DNA of 64,000 bases, taken from NCBI GenBank assembly GCA_017517135.1, contig JAFXAK010000010.1:1-64000 (forward strand), read 5' to 3'. The stretch comes from Clostridia bacterium. Lineage in GTDB: Bacteria > Bacillota > Clostridia > Oscillospirales > Acutalibacteraceae. Shown here one piece after another: positions 6,791 to 16,296 of the stretch. A program made the position numbers and the translations under genes. Every line of letters starts with the position of its first letter. The first letter of the stretch is position 1. The notes below the pieces were generated by a model. The model had not been told where the DNA came from. It worked only from the letters and a program-made list of their open reading frames with translations, and searched no databases.

Positions 6791-9700
6791 ATGAACAAGA
6801 AAAAAACATTTAAAGCAACCATCTCTTTTCTGTTGACAATGCTTATGGTGTTAACTGTGTTTTCACCTATTGCCTCGTTTGCAGTTTCAGTTGATGGCTC
6901 AAAACTCATTGAAGGTACTTATTTTACCTCAAAAACAGAGTATGCTGTTGCTCCCGGTATAACCGAAGCACACATCACAACCAATGACAGTACAGGTGTC
7001 AATCAGGTTGCAGCTTATGTGGTTGAAGTAGACCTGAGCAATCCCACAACATCCATCATTGCAGGTTATAAGGATTACAAAGGCAGCAATGTCGGTTTCC
7101 AGAAAGTCCGTGACCAGGCATATGCCGCAGAAGCCAAGAGAGGCATAAATGTTGTTGCCGGCATCAATGCAGACTTTTTTAACATGCAGACCGGTGAAAC
7201 AGCAGGTGCTCTTGTTATGAACGGCACAACATATCACTCTGCATCCGGCAGACCTTATTTCGGCATCACTGCATCCGGTGAAGCAGTTATCCGTACCGGT
7301 AAGCTCAAGGATGATATTGTGGAGGCTGTTGGTGGTCTTTGCCTGCTTGTTCAGAACGGCGAAATCACACAGGATGCACTCACCGCTGACCTTGGTTTCG
7401 AGCTTGCTCCCAGAACTGCAGTCGGTATTAAGGCAGACGGCAAGGTTCTTCTTTATGTTTGTGACGGCAGACAGGCACCCTATTCCAAAGGACAGTATTT
7501 TGATGAGTTGGCATATGAACTGATTGCCCTCGGTTGTGAAACTGCGCTGTGTCTTGACGGTGGCGGATCCACAACATTTATTTCTCAGCACGAAGGCTCT
7601 TCTGACCTCGTTTGCAGAAACTCTCCCTCGGACGGAACCGAAAGAACTGTTGCGTCAACACTTCTTGTTTGTTCTTCTGCAAAGCCCTCAGGAGTATTTG
7701 ATCATGCAACACTCTCTCCCAATAACAATATTTACACTCCCGAATCAACCGTAACATTCTCAGCAGTAGGTGTTGACTCTGCCGGTTACGAAGTTGCTTT
7801 GCCTGCAGACGGTATGTTTGCTCTTGCGGACAGCTCTTTCGGTACCATTACTGCTGACGGTGTGTTTACATCCAACGGCAAAACAGGTACTGTAACAGTA
7901 AATTATGTTTCCGACGGCGCTGTTTGCGGCAGTGTTTCCGTAGAAGTACAGATTCCCGATGAGCTGTATGTTGCAAATACCGAACAGGCTGTAGGTCCCG
8001 GTGTTAACACTGACTTCGGTATTATTGCAAAATATAAAGACAGAGAAGTCATTATGAAAGATGATGACATTGATTGGTCAATTGTTCAGCAGCCTGATGA
8101 AAACATCTGTTATGTATATTGTGAGCGTGAGCAATTTGATTCTAAATATCTCAAGGCAACTACTTACGGAAAATATAATTCAAATACATATAATAAAGTA
8201 AGTGTTGAAGAGTGGAATTCGACAGATGACCTTGTGGTTCTGAAAATCACAGCGCTGAATCCGGGCTATAACAGTAAGACAAAACTTACTTATGTTATTA
8301 AAAATGTAATAAATAAAATGCCCGGACTCGTTGAGGTTACATATGAGCCAAACCTTGACGGAATTGCAGGTGATTTTTCCGGACTTACCTTTACAGGTAC
8401 CGAAGAGGATGCATACAATGCATTCATCACGGCAACACTCAAGTGCAATACTGAACTTTCACAGAAGCTGACTGTTTTCATCGGTTCAAAGCAGATAAGT
8501 CTTTATGACTTTGAATATGTTACCGGTGAAGAAAATAAAGATGCCTCAAATTACATTCCGTCCTATTCAATTCCTGTTAACGGAGCAAAATGGCTTACTG
8601 CAAACGGCTACACCGGATACAGAACCAGAGCCGAAGAACTTTATGAAGAAGGCTATCCGTTCTTTATGTGGCCGAATGCTTCGGTTGCAGATAATGATTC
8701 TGTTTCTGCTGATATCGTTTCAGCTGAAGACGGTGCACCTGTTCGTTTCGGTGACAAATCTCTGCGAATTTCTTTTGACTATTCTTCTTATGACTTTTCC
8801 AAAAACTCAAACTTCTATATCCGTGCAACCTGCCCGTCTTATGCTTTTGAGGGTTCACCCACTTCAATGGGTGTATGGGTGTATGCTCCGGAAGGCACGG
8901 CAAACTATCACCTGTATCTGTGCTGCGCAAACGGAATGACTGTACAAGCTATAGAAAAAGGCATTGCGCATACAAATCAGTCTTATCAGCGCCTTACAGT
9001 TGAAGACGGAACTGACATCGGTATAAACTGGACCGGCTGGAAATATCTTGAATTTGACCTTACAGGTGAAAAGGGTTACACGGGAACTTCCAATGTTGGT
9101 AAATCATATATCCCTTACGGTCTGAATGCAGGTGCCAATCTGTTTTATATTTCCTATCAGCCCTCTGTTATGAATGAAACAACGGCAGATACAATTTATA
9201 TTGATGATATTGTTCTTATTTACGGTGCAAATACAGATGATACATTGAATCCCGTAGTAAATTACATAGGTGACTTGACCACCGCAATCACAGACGGCGA
9301 AACCATTTTTACCTCAAATACCAATACCTTCAAAGCAACTTATGCAGACACAGAAGATAAATATATGACCGATATTGATGATTCTGCAACAAAGATGTAC
9401 ATTGACGGTGTTGATGTGACAGATAAGTGCTACATCAATGAAGGTGACAATGAAATTTACTTCTATGATGCTGTTCTTGCAGACGGTGTTCATAATATCG
9501 AAATTGAAGTTGCTGACCTGTTCGGCAATAAAACGACCGATATGCGTTACTTCACTATTGACAGTGATTCCGAAGATACGGAAGTTGCATTTACGGCAGT
9601 GGATGAGGCCCCCGTTCTCGGTCAGGACTACACTCTTGCAATTACAACAAACAATGCTGCAGATGTTTTAGCAGCTGACATTACCGTTAAGATTCTTTCC

Positions 9701-12217
9701 GACTACAGATATTATTGGCATGATATAGCTGTTGAGCCTGCTGAAAACTATGAGCTTGACGGGGAAGCAGTTTTTGATGCTGTCAATCATGCTCTTTCAT
9801 TCAAGGTTGTCAGAAAGGCAGACGCTGCTGCTGAAAATGACACCGGTGTTATTGCCAATATTATAACAGCTGTTCCCACAAATGTTCCCGATTCTCTTGC
9901 TGTAACACACAGAATTGCCAAGGGTGCACTTACACTTGCAAGTGAGGCAGAAGCAAATTCCACATCTGCATTTTCCGGCAAGATCACAGCAACCACAATT
10001 TCTCCTTTTGTACTGAGCTCTGATGTTATGATTGTCGGTTCCGCCGGCGGTAATATCTATGTCAAGGATATCCAAGGCAATGCTGTTGCAGGTGCCAATA
10101 TTTACACTTCTGACGGAGCTTTGCTCGGTGTTACCGATGAAGACGGCAAAGTTTATACTGCAGATTATATTGCTGAACCTGTAAGCTTTTCTGTATATGC
10201 AGAAAAAGAAGGAGTACTGTCCTTTATTTATAAGTCACAGAGCTTCCTTACAGGTGCAGATGAAACAGGTGCTCCTACGAGTGTAATTCTCAATGCTTCA
10301 CAGGATGCTGCTACACAGCAGAATATTTCCTGGATGTCAAATCCGCTTACAAGTGCAGATAAGGCTATTGTAAAATATGCAACCAAGGCTGATTATGATG
10401 CAAACGGCGATGCAGCTTTGGTGGAATTTATCGGCAACAGCTATCTAGATACTGCTGCAGCTTCCGGTAACACAGCAACCAACTATGCAGTAAGATTCAA
10501 TTCTGCATTACTTGCAGACCTTGAAGAAGCTACTGAATATGTTTATATTGTAGGTGACGGTACAAATTGGTCAGAGCTTAAGACTTTTGCAACCGAAAGA
10601 GCAGGTGCAGATACCAACTTTATTGTTTTCGGTGATATGCAGAGTGAAGATACAACTAACACAAAGGCTGTTTTTGAACAGCTCGCAGCAAGCGGTGTTG
10701 ATTACACCTTCGGCATTCAGACAGGTGATGCCGTGGATAATGCAGGCTCTTATGCTTACTGGAAAGCTATAGGTAATGCATTCGCTGATGAATATGTAAG
10801 CACAATTGATTTTGTTCATGTTTTAGGTAACCATGAATATACAGGTAATGACACGGGCATCAATGCAGCGCATTACTTCAATCTTCCCGGCACAGCAGAT
10901 GAAGCACCTCTTGCTTATTCCGTAGAATACGGCAATGTTTATGTTGCAGTTCTTGACTACCTGGGAGCTGCTGATATGCAGGCAGCTGCTCAGTGGCTTG
11001 TTGAAGATGCTGCAGCTTCCAACGCAAACTGGAAGGTTCTCACCCTGCATCAGCCTCCGTATTTTACCAATGTCGGCGGCGGTTCCACAAGAGCTCAGAT
11101 GGATATTCTTGTAAATGCCATTGATACGGCAGGTATAGATGTTGTTTTCTCCGGTCACGACCACGCATATGCAAGATCTTATCCCGTAACAGCAGGTGAA
11201 CAGGCTGACGGTGGTACAGTTTACTTTATCTGTGCGGCAACATCACCTGAAAAAGACTATACTGTAACAACAAATCATAATATTCATCAGATTGCAACAA
11301 ATGACTATAATTCTGTTTATCTTACTGTCAGCACCACTGACACAAGCTTTGATGTGAATGTATGGAATTACGACGGTGAAAATCATAATCTCTTCGATAC
11401 CTGCACAATTACAAGAGAGGTTTCATGTTCCGAACTCGGCCATGACAATATGTATCAAAACGGTTATCTGACATGTAAGGTTTGCGGTTATACTCAGCCT
11501 GTCGGTACCTTCTCAGGTTTCGTAAGCAGTGCAACAAGCGGTAAGAATATGTATCTTATCGGTGGCACTGTACAGACCGGTTGGGTTGCTCTCGGTGAAG
11601 ATAACTACCTCTTTGATGAAAACGGCGAAGCTATGACAGGTTCCGTTGAATATGAAGGCTATACCTATGAATGTGATGAAAACGGTAAACTCACAATGGG
11701 TGCACTTGTTAAGAATTCAGACGGTTCACAGTCATACTACATCAACGGTGTTGCACAGCGAGGCTGGTTCTATCTGAATGACGGCTGGTATTATTTCAGC
11801 AGAACAAACGGATATAAGACACACAGAGGTGAAGTTACAATCAATAAAATGAAATATACTTTTGCTTCTGACGGCAGACTGACAAGAGGTGCACTTTATA
11901 AAGCAGGCAGCGGCACATCCTATTATTGGGGACCCCAGCCGGTAACCGGTCTGTTTGAAGTTGACGGTAAGCTGTACTATTTCAATCCTGAAAATACTTA
12001 CATGGTAAAAAATACTGAAGTTGAAATTGACGGTGTTGTTTATGCATTCGACCGTGACGGTATTTTCAGACACTATGATGCGCATTATGACGGCGACGGC
12101 AACGGATACTGTGACAATTGTCCTGATCAGGATTCATGGACTCGTTTCATAAGAATGATCAGAGATTTCTTCCAGCGTATCATTGATACTTTCAAAAATT
12201 TATTCGGTATTGACTGA
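6791..12217 (+). CDS. Giant secreted phosphodiester glycosidase / metallophosphatase with wall-binding repeats
   Basis: A 1808-residue secreted protein. A signal peptide (residues 1-31, cut after SFA) is followed by a phosphodiester glycosidase domain of the NAGPA family (about 60-300; AGINADFF near 121 and LCLDGGGST near 253), which in relatives removes sugar linked through phosphodiesters. Residues 300-1150 are beta-rich adhesion-like domains, including a carboxypeptidase-regulatory-like repeat (about 1087-1144). A fibronectin-like domain (1160-1267) leads to a calcineurin-like/purple-acid-type metallophosphatase (1277-1540) with FGDMQS, TGDAVD, GNHEY, and GHDHAYAR. A CxxC-bearing linker (near 1560-1570) and several choline-binding-like repeats (about 1595-1760; GW, YYF and FDENG units) should tether it to the cell wall. 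The last 25 residues form a basic aromatic amphipathic helix. It probably trims phosphorylated glycans or teichoic acids; the substrate is unknown. Confidence 0.88.
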   Translation: MNKKKTFKATISFLLTMLMVLTVFSPIASFAVSVDGSKLIEGTYFTSKTEYAVAPGITEAHITTNDSTGVNQVAAYVVEVDLSNPTTSIIAGYKDYKGSNVGFQKVRDQAYAAEAKRGINVVAGINADFFNMQTGETAGALVMNGTTYHSASGRPYFGITASGEAVIRTGKLKDDIVEAVGGLCLLVQNGEITQDALTADLGFELAPRTAVGIKADGKVLLYVCDGRQAPYSKGQYFDELAYELIALGCETALCLDGGGSTTFISQHEGSSDLVCRNSPSDGTERTVASTLLVCSSAKPSGVFDHATLSPNNNIYTPESTVTFSAVGVDSAGYEVALPADGMFALADSSFGTITADGVFTSNGKTGTVTVNYVSDGAVCGSVSVEVQIPDELYVANTEQAVGPGVNTDFGIIAKYKDREVIMKDDDIDWSIVQQPDENICYVYCEREQFDSKYLKATTYGKYNSNTYNKVSVEEWNSTDDLVVLKITALNPGYNSKTKLTYVIKNVINKMPGLVEVTYEPNLDGIAGDFSGLTFTGTEEDAYNAFITATLKCNTELSQKLTVFIGSKQISLYDFEYVTGEENKDASNYIPSYSIPVNGAKWLTANGYTGYRTRAEELYEEGYPFFMWPNASVADNDSVSADIVSAEDGAPVRFGDKSLRISFDYSSYDFSKNSNFYIRATCPSYAFEGSPTSMGVWVYAPEGTANYHLYLCCANGMTVQAIEKGIAHTNQSYQRLTVEDGTDIGINWTGWKYLEFDLTGEKGYTGTSNVGKSYIPYGLNAGANLFYISYQPSVMNETTADTIYIDDIVLIYGANTDDTLNPVVNYIGDLTTAITDGETIFTSNTNTFKATYADTEDKYMTDIDDSATKMYIDGVDVTDKCYINEGDNEIYFYDAVLADGVHNIEIEVADLFGNKTTDMRYFTIDSDSEDTEVAFTAVDEAPVLGQDYTLAITTNNAADVLAADITVKILSDYRYYWHDIAVEPAENYELDGEAVFDAVNHALSFKVVRKADAAAENDTGVIANIITAVPTNVPDSLAVTHRIAKGALTLASEAEANSTSAFSGKITATTISPFVLSSDVMIVGSAGGNIYVKDIQGNAVAGANIYTSDGALLGVTDEDGKVYTADYIAEPVSFSVYAEKEGVLSFIYKSQSFLTGADETGAPTSVILNASQDAATQQNISWMSNPLTSADKAIVKYATKADYDANGDAALVEFIGNSYLDTAAASGNTATNYAVRFNSALLADLEEATEYVYIVGDGTNWSELKTFATERAGADTNFIVFGDMQSEDTTNTKAVFEQLAASGVDYTFGIQTGDAVDNAGSYAYWKAIGNAFADEYVSTIDFVHVLGNHEYTGNDTGINAAHYFNLPGTADEAPLAYSVEYGNVYVAVLDYLGAADMQAAAQWLVEDAAASNANWKVLTLHQPPYFTNVGGGSTRAQMDILVNAIDTAGIDVVFSGHDHAYARSYPVTAGEQADGGTVYFICAATSPEKDYTVTTNHNIHQIATNDYNSVYLTVSTTDTSFDVNVWNYDGENHNLFDTCTITREVSCSELGHDNMYQNGYLTCKVCGYTQPVGTFSGFVSSATSGKNMYLIGGTVQTGWVALGEDNYLFDENGEAMTGSVEYEGYTYECDENGKLTMGALVKNSDGSQSYYINGVAQRGWFYLNDGWYYFSRTNGYKTHRGEVTINKMKYTFASDGRLTRGALYKAGSGTSYYWGPQPVTGLFEVDGKLYYFNPENTYMVKNTEVEIDGVVYAFDRDGIFRHYDAHYDGDGNGYCDNCPDQDSWTRFIRMIRDFFQRIIDTFKNLFGID

Positions 12218-12253
12218 TAGAATCTTCTGAAAAGCAAAATTGATTACATAATC

Positions 12254-12298
12254 AAAGGGATGCTGTACATCATTTCTGATGTGCAACATCCCTTTTTT
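12254..12298 (+). terminator. Terminator after the large secreted protein
   Basis: AAAGGGATG and an inner TACATCA arm pair with TGATGT and ACATCCCTTT, ending in a run of six T. Confidence 0.88.
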
Positions 12299-12368
12299 GT
12301 GTCTTCATTTGTGCCTACTCTTACTAAGGGGGAAGATAAAGTGTGCAAAAATTATACAAGCATTCTGC

Positions 12369-12845
12369 TTAGACTTTAATAACTTTCCAAGCATCAACTA
12401 ATCTTTCAAAGCTCCAGCCGGCATTAGCAGGGGAGGTTGACGGAAGACAGACCGCTTCTCTGCCAATGGCTTCACGGATATATTTGTTATAATACTTTTC
12501 CGCAGTTTTTCCGTTGACAAATATATACTTTATATCTGAATTTTTAATAATTTCGCTGATGTCATTCGGGACAACATCTTTAATTGAGCTGTCAGAGCTT
12601 CCTGTTATTTCGCAGGAGGCAATAACATCCCATAAGGCTATGTGATTATTTTTCAATAATTCTTTTTTTTCTTTGATTGTTACGGGAAGCTTGCTTTCGG
12701 TAACTGCGGCTATGACCTTCCAGAATCTGTTCTGTGGATGTCCGTAGAAAAACATCTGCTCACGGGATTTAACGGACGGAAAGCTGCCTAAAATAAGTAC
12801 TTTTGAATCTTTGTCAAAGAATGGAGGAAAAGGATGGGATATCAT
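12369..12845 (-). CDS. DNA-deoxyinosine glycosylase (UDG superfamily)
   Basis: A 158-residue protein of the uracil-DNA glycosylase superfamily. The opening ILGSFPSVKSREQMFFYGHP (about 19-38) followed by NRFWKV is the hallmark of the hypoxanthine-DNA glycosylase group, and the C-terminal LPSTSPANAGWSFERLVDAW holds the DNA-minor-groove loop. These enzymes remove deaminated bases such as hypoxanthine, the first step of base excision repair. The length is typical. It is transcribed alone, away from the convergent large secreted gene. Confidence 0.9.
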   Translation of the reverse strand: MISHPFPPFFDKDSKVLILGSFPSVKSREQMFFYGHPQNRFWKVIAAVTESKLPVTIKEKKELLKNNHIALWDVIASCEITGSSDSSIKDVVPNDISEIIKNSDIKYIFVNGKTAEKYYNKYIREAIGREAVCLPSTSPANAGWSFERLVDAWKVIKV

Positions 12846-12862
12846 AGATTTTCTCCTTTAGA

Positions 12863-12902
12863 ATAAAAGGGAGACAACATCTGCCTCGGTGTTGTCTCCC
12901 TT
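12863..12902 (-). terminator. Terminator of the metG-tatD operon
   Basis: AAGGGAGACAACA (12867-12879) pairs with TGTTGTCTCCCTT (12890-12902). On the minus strand the stem is followed by CCTTTTATTC, a fair T-run, so it ends transcription coming from the small gene at 12909. Confidence 0.8.
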
Positions 12903-12908
12903 GATTAA

Positions 12909-13097
12909 TTACAGCTTTTTTGTTCCCTTGAAATCGGGGATAAAATCATATACCTCGTTAAGACTGTTAAAATATACATCTTCATTTCCGATAGGTGTGG
13001 GAACAAATTCTGCGCTGTTTGCCGATTCGGTACCTGCGAGTGCAGGATCGGGCTTATCTGTTACATTCCGTTTTATTCCGGGCTTTCTTAATCTCAT
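12909..13097 (-). CDS. Small hypothetical protein downstream of tatD
   Basis: A 62-residue protein of unknown function: basic N-terminus (MRLRKPGIKRN), a Pro/Ala-rich middle and an acidic aromatic end (NEDVYFNSLNEVYDFIPDF). An ATG at 13097 has GGTGAT just upstream; an alternative GTG at 13106 would use that same site as codons. It lies 51 bases after the tatD stop, on the same strand, and is followed by the operon terminator, which supports its being a real gene. No domain recognised. Confidence 0.5.
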   Translation of the reverse strand: MRLRKPGIKRNVTDKPDPALAGTESANSAEFVPTPIGNEDVYFNSLNEVYDFIPDFKGTKKL

Positions 13098-13148
13098 ATA
13101 TATCACCGATATATATTATGTGAAAAAGAAAATTTATTATTCAGAAAA

Positions 13149-13919
13149 TTAATCTGAAATTGAAAATAATTTTTTTGCATTGTTGTTTGTTATGTCAATA
13201 AGCTGCTGAACATCAATATCTTTTACCTGTGCAATGGTCTGTGCTGTGTAGGGTATTAATGTTGAGTCGTTTCTTTTGCCTCTGAACGGAACGGGGGACA
13301 TATACGGACAGTCTGTTTCAAGCAGCAGCTTATCAGTTGGTACAAAGGCGGCAACCTCAAGCGGTTTTTTCGCATTCTTGAATGTTACAGCTCCTCCGAG
13401 TCCTATATACATTCCTAAAGCAACAACCTCTTTGGCAGTTTCAACGCTTCCCGAAAAGCAATGCACAACACCCTTGGGCTTGTATTTTTTTAATAAATTC
13501 ATTGTATCAGCGTGTGCTTCTCTGTCGTGTACTATAACAGGAAGATTATATTTGTTCGCTAAAATGAGCTGTTTTTCAAAAAAGTCAAGCTGAAGCTCTC
13601 TTGGTGAAAAATCATAGTGATAATCAAGACCTATTTCTCCGACAGCAACACATTTATTATGAGAAAGCAGCTTTTCTATCTGCTCCAACTCATCATTTTG
13701 TGCATCTGAACACTCGTGCGGATGCACACCGAGAGCAGTATAGATAAAGGGATATTTTTCACTCAGCTCAATGCATTTTTTTGCAGACGAAAGATTTGTT
13801 GCACAGTTTACTATGTGGCTGACACCTGCATTTTGTATATCAGCAAGAAGTGTGTGCAAATCTTCGCTGAAGCGTTCATCATCATAATGAGCGTGAGAAT
13901 CGAAAATGTTAGTGTACAT
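13149..13919 (-). CDS. tatD: TatD family metal-dependent DNase
   Basis: A 256-residue TatD-type hydrolase, a TIM-barrel nuclease with a two-metal centre. Visible ligands: FDSHAHYDD near the N-terminus, AVGEIGLDYHYD (the Glu ligand) in the middle, VIVHDREAH, VVHCFSGS, and LLETDCPYMSP near the C-terminus. Homologues act as 3'-5' exonucleases or in DNA repair. The frame extends upstream to 13958 into metG, but the start at 13919 immediately follows the metG stop with one base between, and gives the standard TatD beginning, so it was chosen. The metG-tatD order is common in Firmicutes. Confidence 0.95.
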   Translation of the reverse strand: MYTNIFDSHAHYDDERFSEDLHTLLADIQNAGVSHIVNCATNLSSAKKCIELSEKYPFIYTALGVHPHECSDAQNDELEQIEKLLSHNKCVAVGEIGLDYHYDFSPRELQLDFFEKQLILANKYNLPVIVHDREAHADTMNLLKKYKPKGVVHCFSGSVETAKEVVALGMYIGLGGAVTFKNAKKPLEVAAFVPTDKLLLETDCPYMSPVPFRGKRNDSTLIPYTAQTIAQVKDIDVQQLIDITNNNAKKLFSISD

Positions 13920-13920
13920 C

Positions 13921-15855
13921 TTATCTGACCTTTGAGCCTTCGGGCATACCGTCAACAAATATTACTCTTACATCCTCTTCACCGCAGTCGGCAGCGAGAA
14001 TCATTCCCTGACTTTCAACACCGCAAAGAACGGCGGGCTTTAAGTTGGAAACAAGGATAACACTCTTGCCTATAAGCTCTTCGGGCTTATACCATTTAGC
14101 AATACCTGAAGCTACGGTTCTCATTCCCGCACCGTCATTAAGTGTGAGCTTGAGAAGCTTTTTAGCCTTTTTCACAGGCTCACATTCAACTATCTTAGCA
14201 ACTCTTAAATCAACCTTTGCAAAATCCTCTATGCCGATTTTTGCAACACCCTCAATTTCCGCCTTTTTAGCTTCATCGAAAGCCTGAGCCTTTCTTTCTG
14301 CTTCAATTTCTTCAAGCATAGCCTTTGCATCAATTCTGTTGAAGAGGGGAGTTGCGGCATTTACCTTTGTGCCTACCTTGTAGGCACCGAAGGAAAGAAT
14401 GCTGTCATATGATTTTTCCTCGCAGTTAATCTGGCTGAGGATTGCTTCGGCAGTTTCGGGCATAAAGGGAACAAGCTCGGCTGCAATAATACGGATAGCT
14501 TCAAGAAGATTATAAAGAACTGTTGAAAGTCTGTCCTTTTTCTCTTCGTCCTTAGCAAGTGCCCATGGAGCTGTTTCGTCAATATACTTATTGCTTCTCT
14601 TTGCTGAATTTATAACTGCTTCAACAGCATCTGCAATACGGAAATCGTCAAAAGCCTTTTCCATTGCGGGAAGTGCAGAGAGAATATCAGCCTTGAAGGA
14701 AGCGTCGATTTCGTCTTCACAAGTGTTACAGGGTAAAACACCGTCAAAATACTTGTTAACCATTGCAACAGTTCTGTTTACAAGGTTGCCGAGAGTGTTT
14801 GCAAGGTCTGAATTGAAGCGTTCAATCATTGTTTCATAGGAAATAGAGCCGTCTGTTGCGTGAGGCATTTCGGAAAGAAGATAATATCTTACCGCATCAA
14901 CACCGAAACGCTTTGTAAGCTCATCGGCATAAATAACATTGCCCTTTGATTTGGACATCTTATCTGTGCCGAACAAAAGCCAAGGGTGTCCGTATACCTG
15001 CTCGGGCAGGGGCTCACCGAGAGCCATAAGCATAATCGGCCAGTAAATGGTGTGGAAACGGATAATATCCTTGCCGATGATATGCACATTTGCGGGCCAG
15101 TATTTTTTATACATTTCGGAGCTGCCGTCGGGATCGTAGCCTAAAGCTGTGATATAGTTTGAAAGCGCATCAATCCAGACATAGATAACATGTCTGTCAT
15201 CAAATGTTACGGGCACGCCCCACTTGAAGGCTGTTCTTGAAACGCAAAGGTCCTGAAGACCGGGTCTTATGAAGTTGTTGAGCATTTCATTCTTACGGCT
15301 TTCGGGATAGATGAAATTCGGATGCTCCTCAATGTGCTTTTCGAGCTGCTTCTGATACTTTGAAAGCTTTAAGAAATATGCTTCTTCCTTTGCAAGACGC
15401 ACTTCTCTGCCGCAATCGGGACATTTTCCGTCAACCAACTGTGCATCTGTAAAGAAGCTTTCGCAGGGAACGCAATAATGACCTTCATAAGAGCCTTTGT
15501 ATATGTCACCCTGGTCATAGAGCTTTTTGAAAATTTTCTGAACAGTTTTTTCGTGATAATCGTCAGTTGTTCTTATAAAGTGATCATAGGTTGTGTTGAG
15601 TAAATCACAGATATCCTTGATTTCTCCCGCAACCTTATCAACATGCTCCTTGGGAGTGATGCCTGCAGCTTTTGCAAGCTCTTCAATCTTCTGACCGTGC
15701 TCGTCTGTGCCTGTGCAGAAGAAAACATCATAACCCTGCATTCTTTTGAAACGGGCAATCGCATCGGTAAGCACTATTTCATATGAGTTGCCGATGTGCG
15801 GCTTTTTTGATGTATAGGCAATGGCTGTGGTAATGTAATATTTTCCTTTATCCAT
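13921..15855 (-). CDS. metG: Methionyl-tRNA synthetase
   Basis: A 644-residue class I synthetase that charges tRNA-Met. Signatures: KPHIGNSYE (HIGH motif, near residue 19), a zinc knuckle with CVPC and CPDC, KMSKSKGN (near residue 300), and the C-terminal tRNA-binding OB domain (about 540-644, DFAKVDLRVAKI), found in the dimeric long form. First gene of an operon with tatD and a 62-residue gene. AGGAGGT-like site GGAGG before the start. No T-box was found upstream, unlike ileS and pheS here. Confidence 0.97.
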   Translation of the reverse strand: MDKGKYYITTAIAYTSKKPHIGNSYEIVLTDAIARFKRMQGYDVFFCTGTDEHGQKIEELAKAAGITPKEHVDKVAGEIKDICDLLNTTYDHFIRTTDDYHEKTVQKIFKKLYDQGDIYKGSYEGHYCVPCESFFTDAQLVDGKCPDCGREVRLAKEEAYFLKLSKYQKQLEKHIEEHPNFIYPESRKNEMLNNFIRPGLQDLCVSRTAFKWGVPVTFDDRHVIYVWIDALSNYITALGYDPDGSSEMYKKYWPANVHIIGKDIIRFHTIYWPIMLMALGEPLPEQVYGHPWLLFGTDKMSKSKGNVIYADELTKRFGVDAVRYYLLSEMPHATDGSISYETMIERFNSDLANTLGNLVNRTVAMVNKYFDGVLPCNTCEDEIDASFKADILSALPAMEKAFDDFRIADAVEAVINSAKRSNKYIDETAPWALAKDEEKKDRLSTVLYNLLEAIRIIAAELVPFMPETAEAILSQINCEEKSYDSILSFGAYKVGTKVNAATPLFNRIDAKAMLEEIEAERKAQAFDEAKKAEIEGVAKIGIEDFAKVDLRVAKIVECEPVKKAKKLLKLTLNDGAGMRTVASGIAKWYKPEELIGKSVILVSNLKPAVLCGVESQGMILAADCGEEDVRVIFVDGMPEGSKVR

Positions 15856-15891
15856 ATTTAACCTCCGTATGTTTTAAATTATATCCATTAT

Positions 15892-15919
15892 ATTATACAC
15901 TATTTTCCTTTTTTTTCAA
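15892..15919 (-). promoter_or_regulatory. Promoter of the metG operon
   Basis: On the minus strand TTGAAA (15919-15914) and TATAAT (15897-15892) with 16 bases between, 37 bases before the metG start. Confidence 0.7.
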
Positions 15920-16009
15920 GATATTGTTTTCAGCAAAAAAACATTCTTTACTTTTGCTCTTTAATGTGTTAATATAAAACAGACATAACCATAAAAGGAA
16001 GGTTTAATT

Positions 16010-16294
16010 ATGGAAAGCAGAATTAAAGACGAAAATACGGATTTTTTGTTTGACGCTATTCTTAAATTGAAAAACAGGGAAGAGTGTTATCAGTTTTTTG
16101 AGGATCTCTGCACTATTCCCGAAATCAAGGCTATGGCACAGAGAATAGTTGTTGCAAAGCTGTTGTCCGAAAAAGTAGTTTATAATGATATAGTTGCAAA
16201 AACAGGTGCTTCAACGGCAACAATAAGCCGTGTAAACCGTTCTCTTGCATACGGCACGGGCGGATATGCCACAGTATTCAACAGGGAAAAATAA
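16010..16294 (+). CDS. yerC: YerC/YecD family TrpR-like protein
   Basis: A 94-residue protein of the TrpR-related YerC/YecD family. It has the Trp-repressor-like helix-turn-helix: LCTIPEIKAMAQRIVVAKLL, then YNDIVAKTGASTATISRVNR, ending in the conserved YGTGGY. The family is common in Firmicutes, with a DNA-binding role inferred from structure; the regulon is unknown. AAGGAAGG lies before the start. Two bases separate it from the methyltransferase, so they share a transcript with hslO. Confidence 0.94.
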   Translation: MESRIKDENTDFLFDAILKLKNREECYQFFEDLCTIPEIKAMAQRIVVAKLLSEKVVYNDIVAKTGASTATISRVNRSLAYGTGGYATVFNREK

Positions 16295-16296
16295 TA

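Noticed and set aside
6929-7591. 220-residue antisense frame inside the giant gene
   Set aside because: It is Cys-rich and low in family features, as expected from the reverse of a biased coding sequence.
15856-15891. T-box before metG
   Set aside because: The leader is under 40 bases and has no TGG bulge or terminator hairpin.
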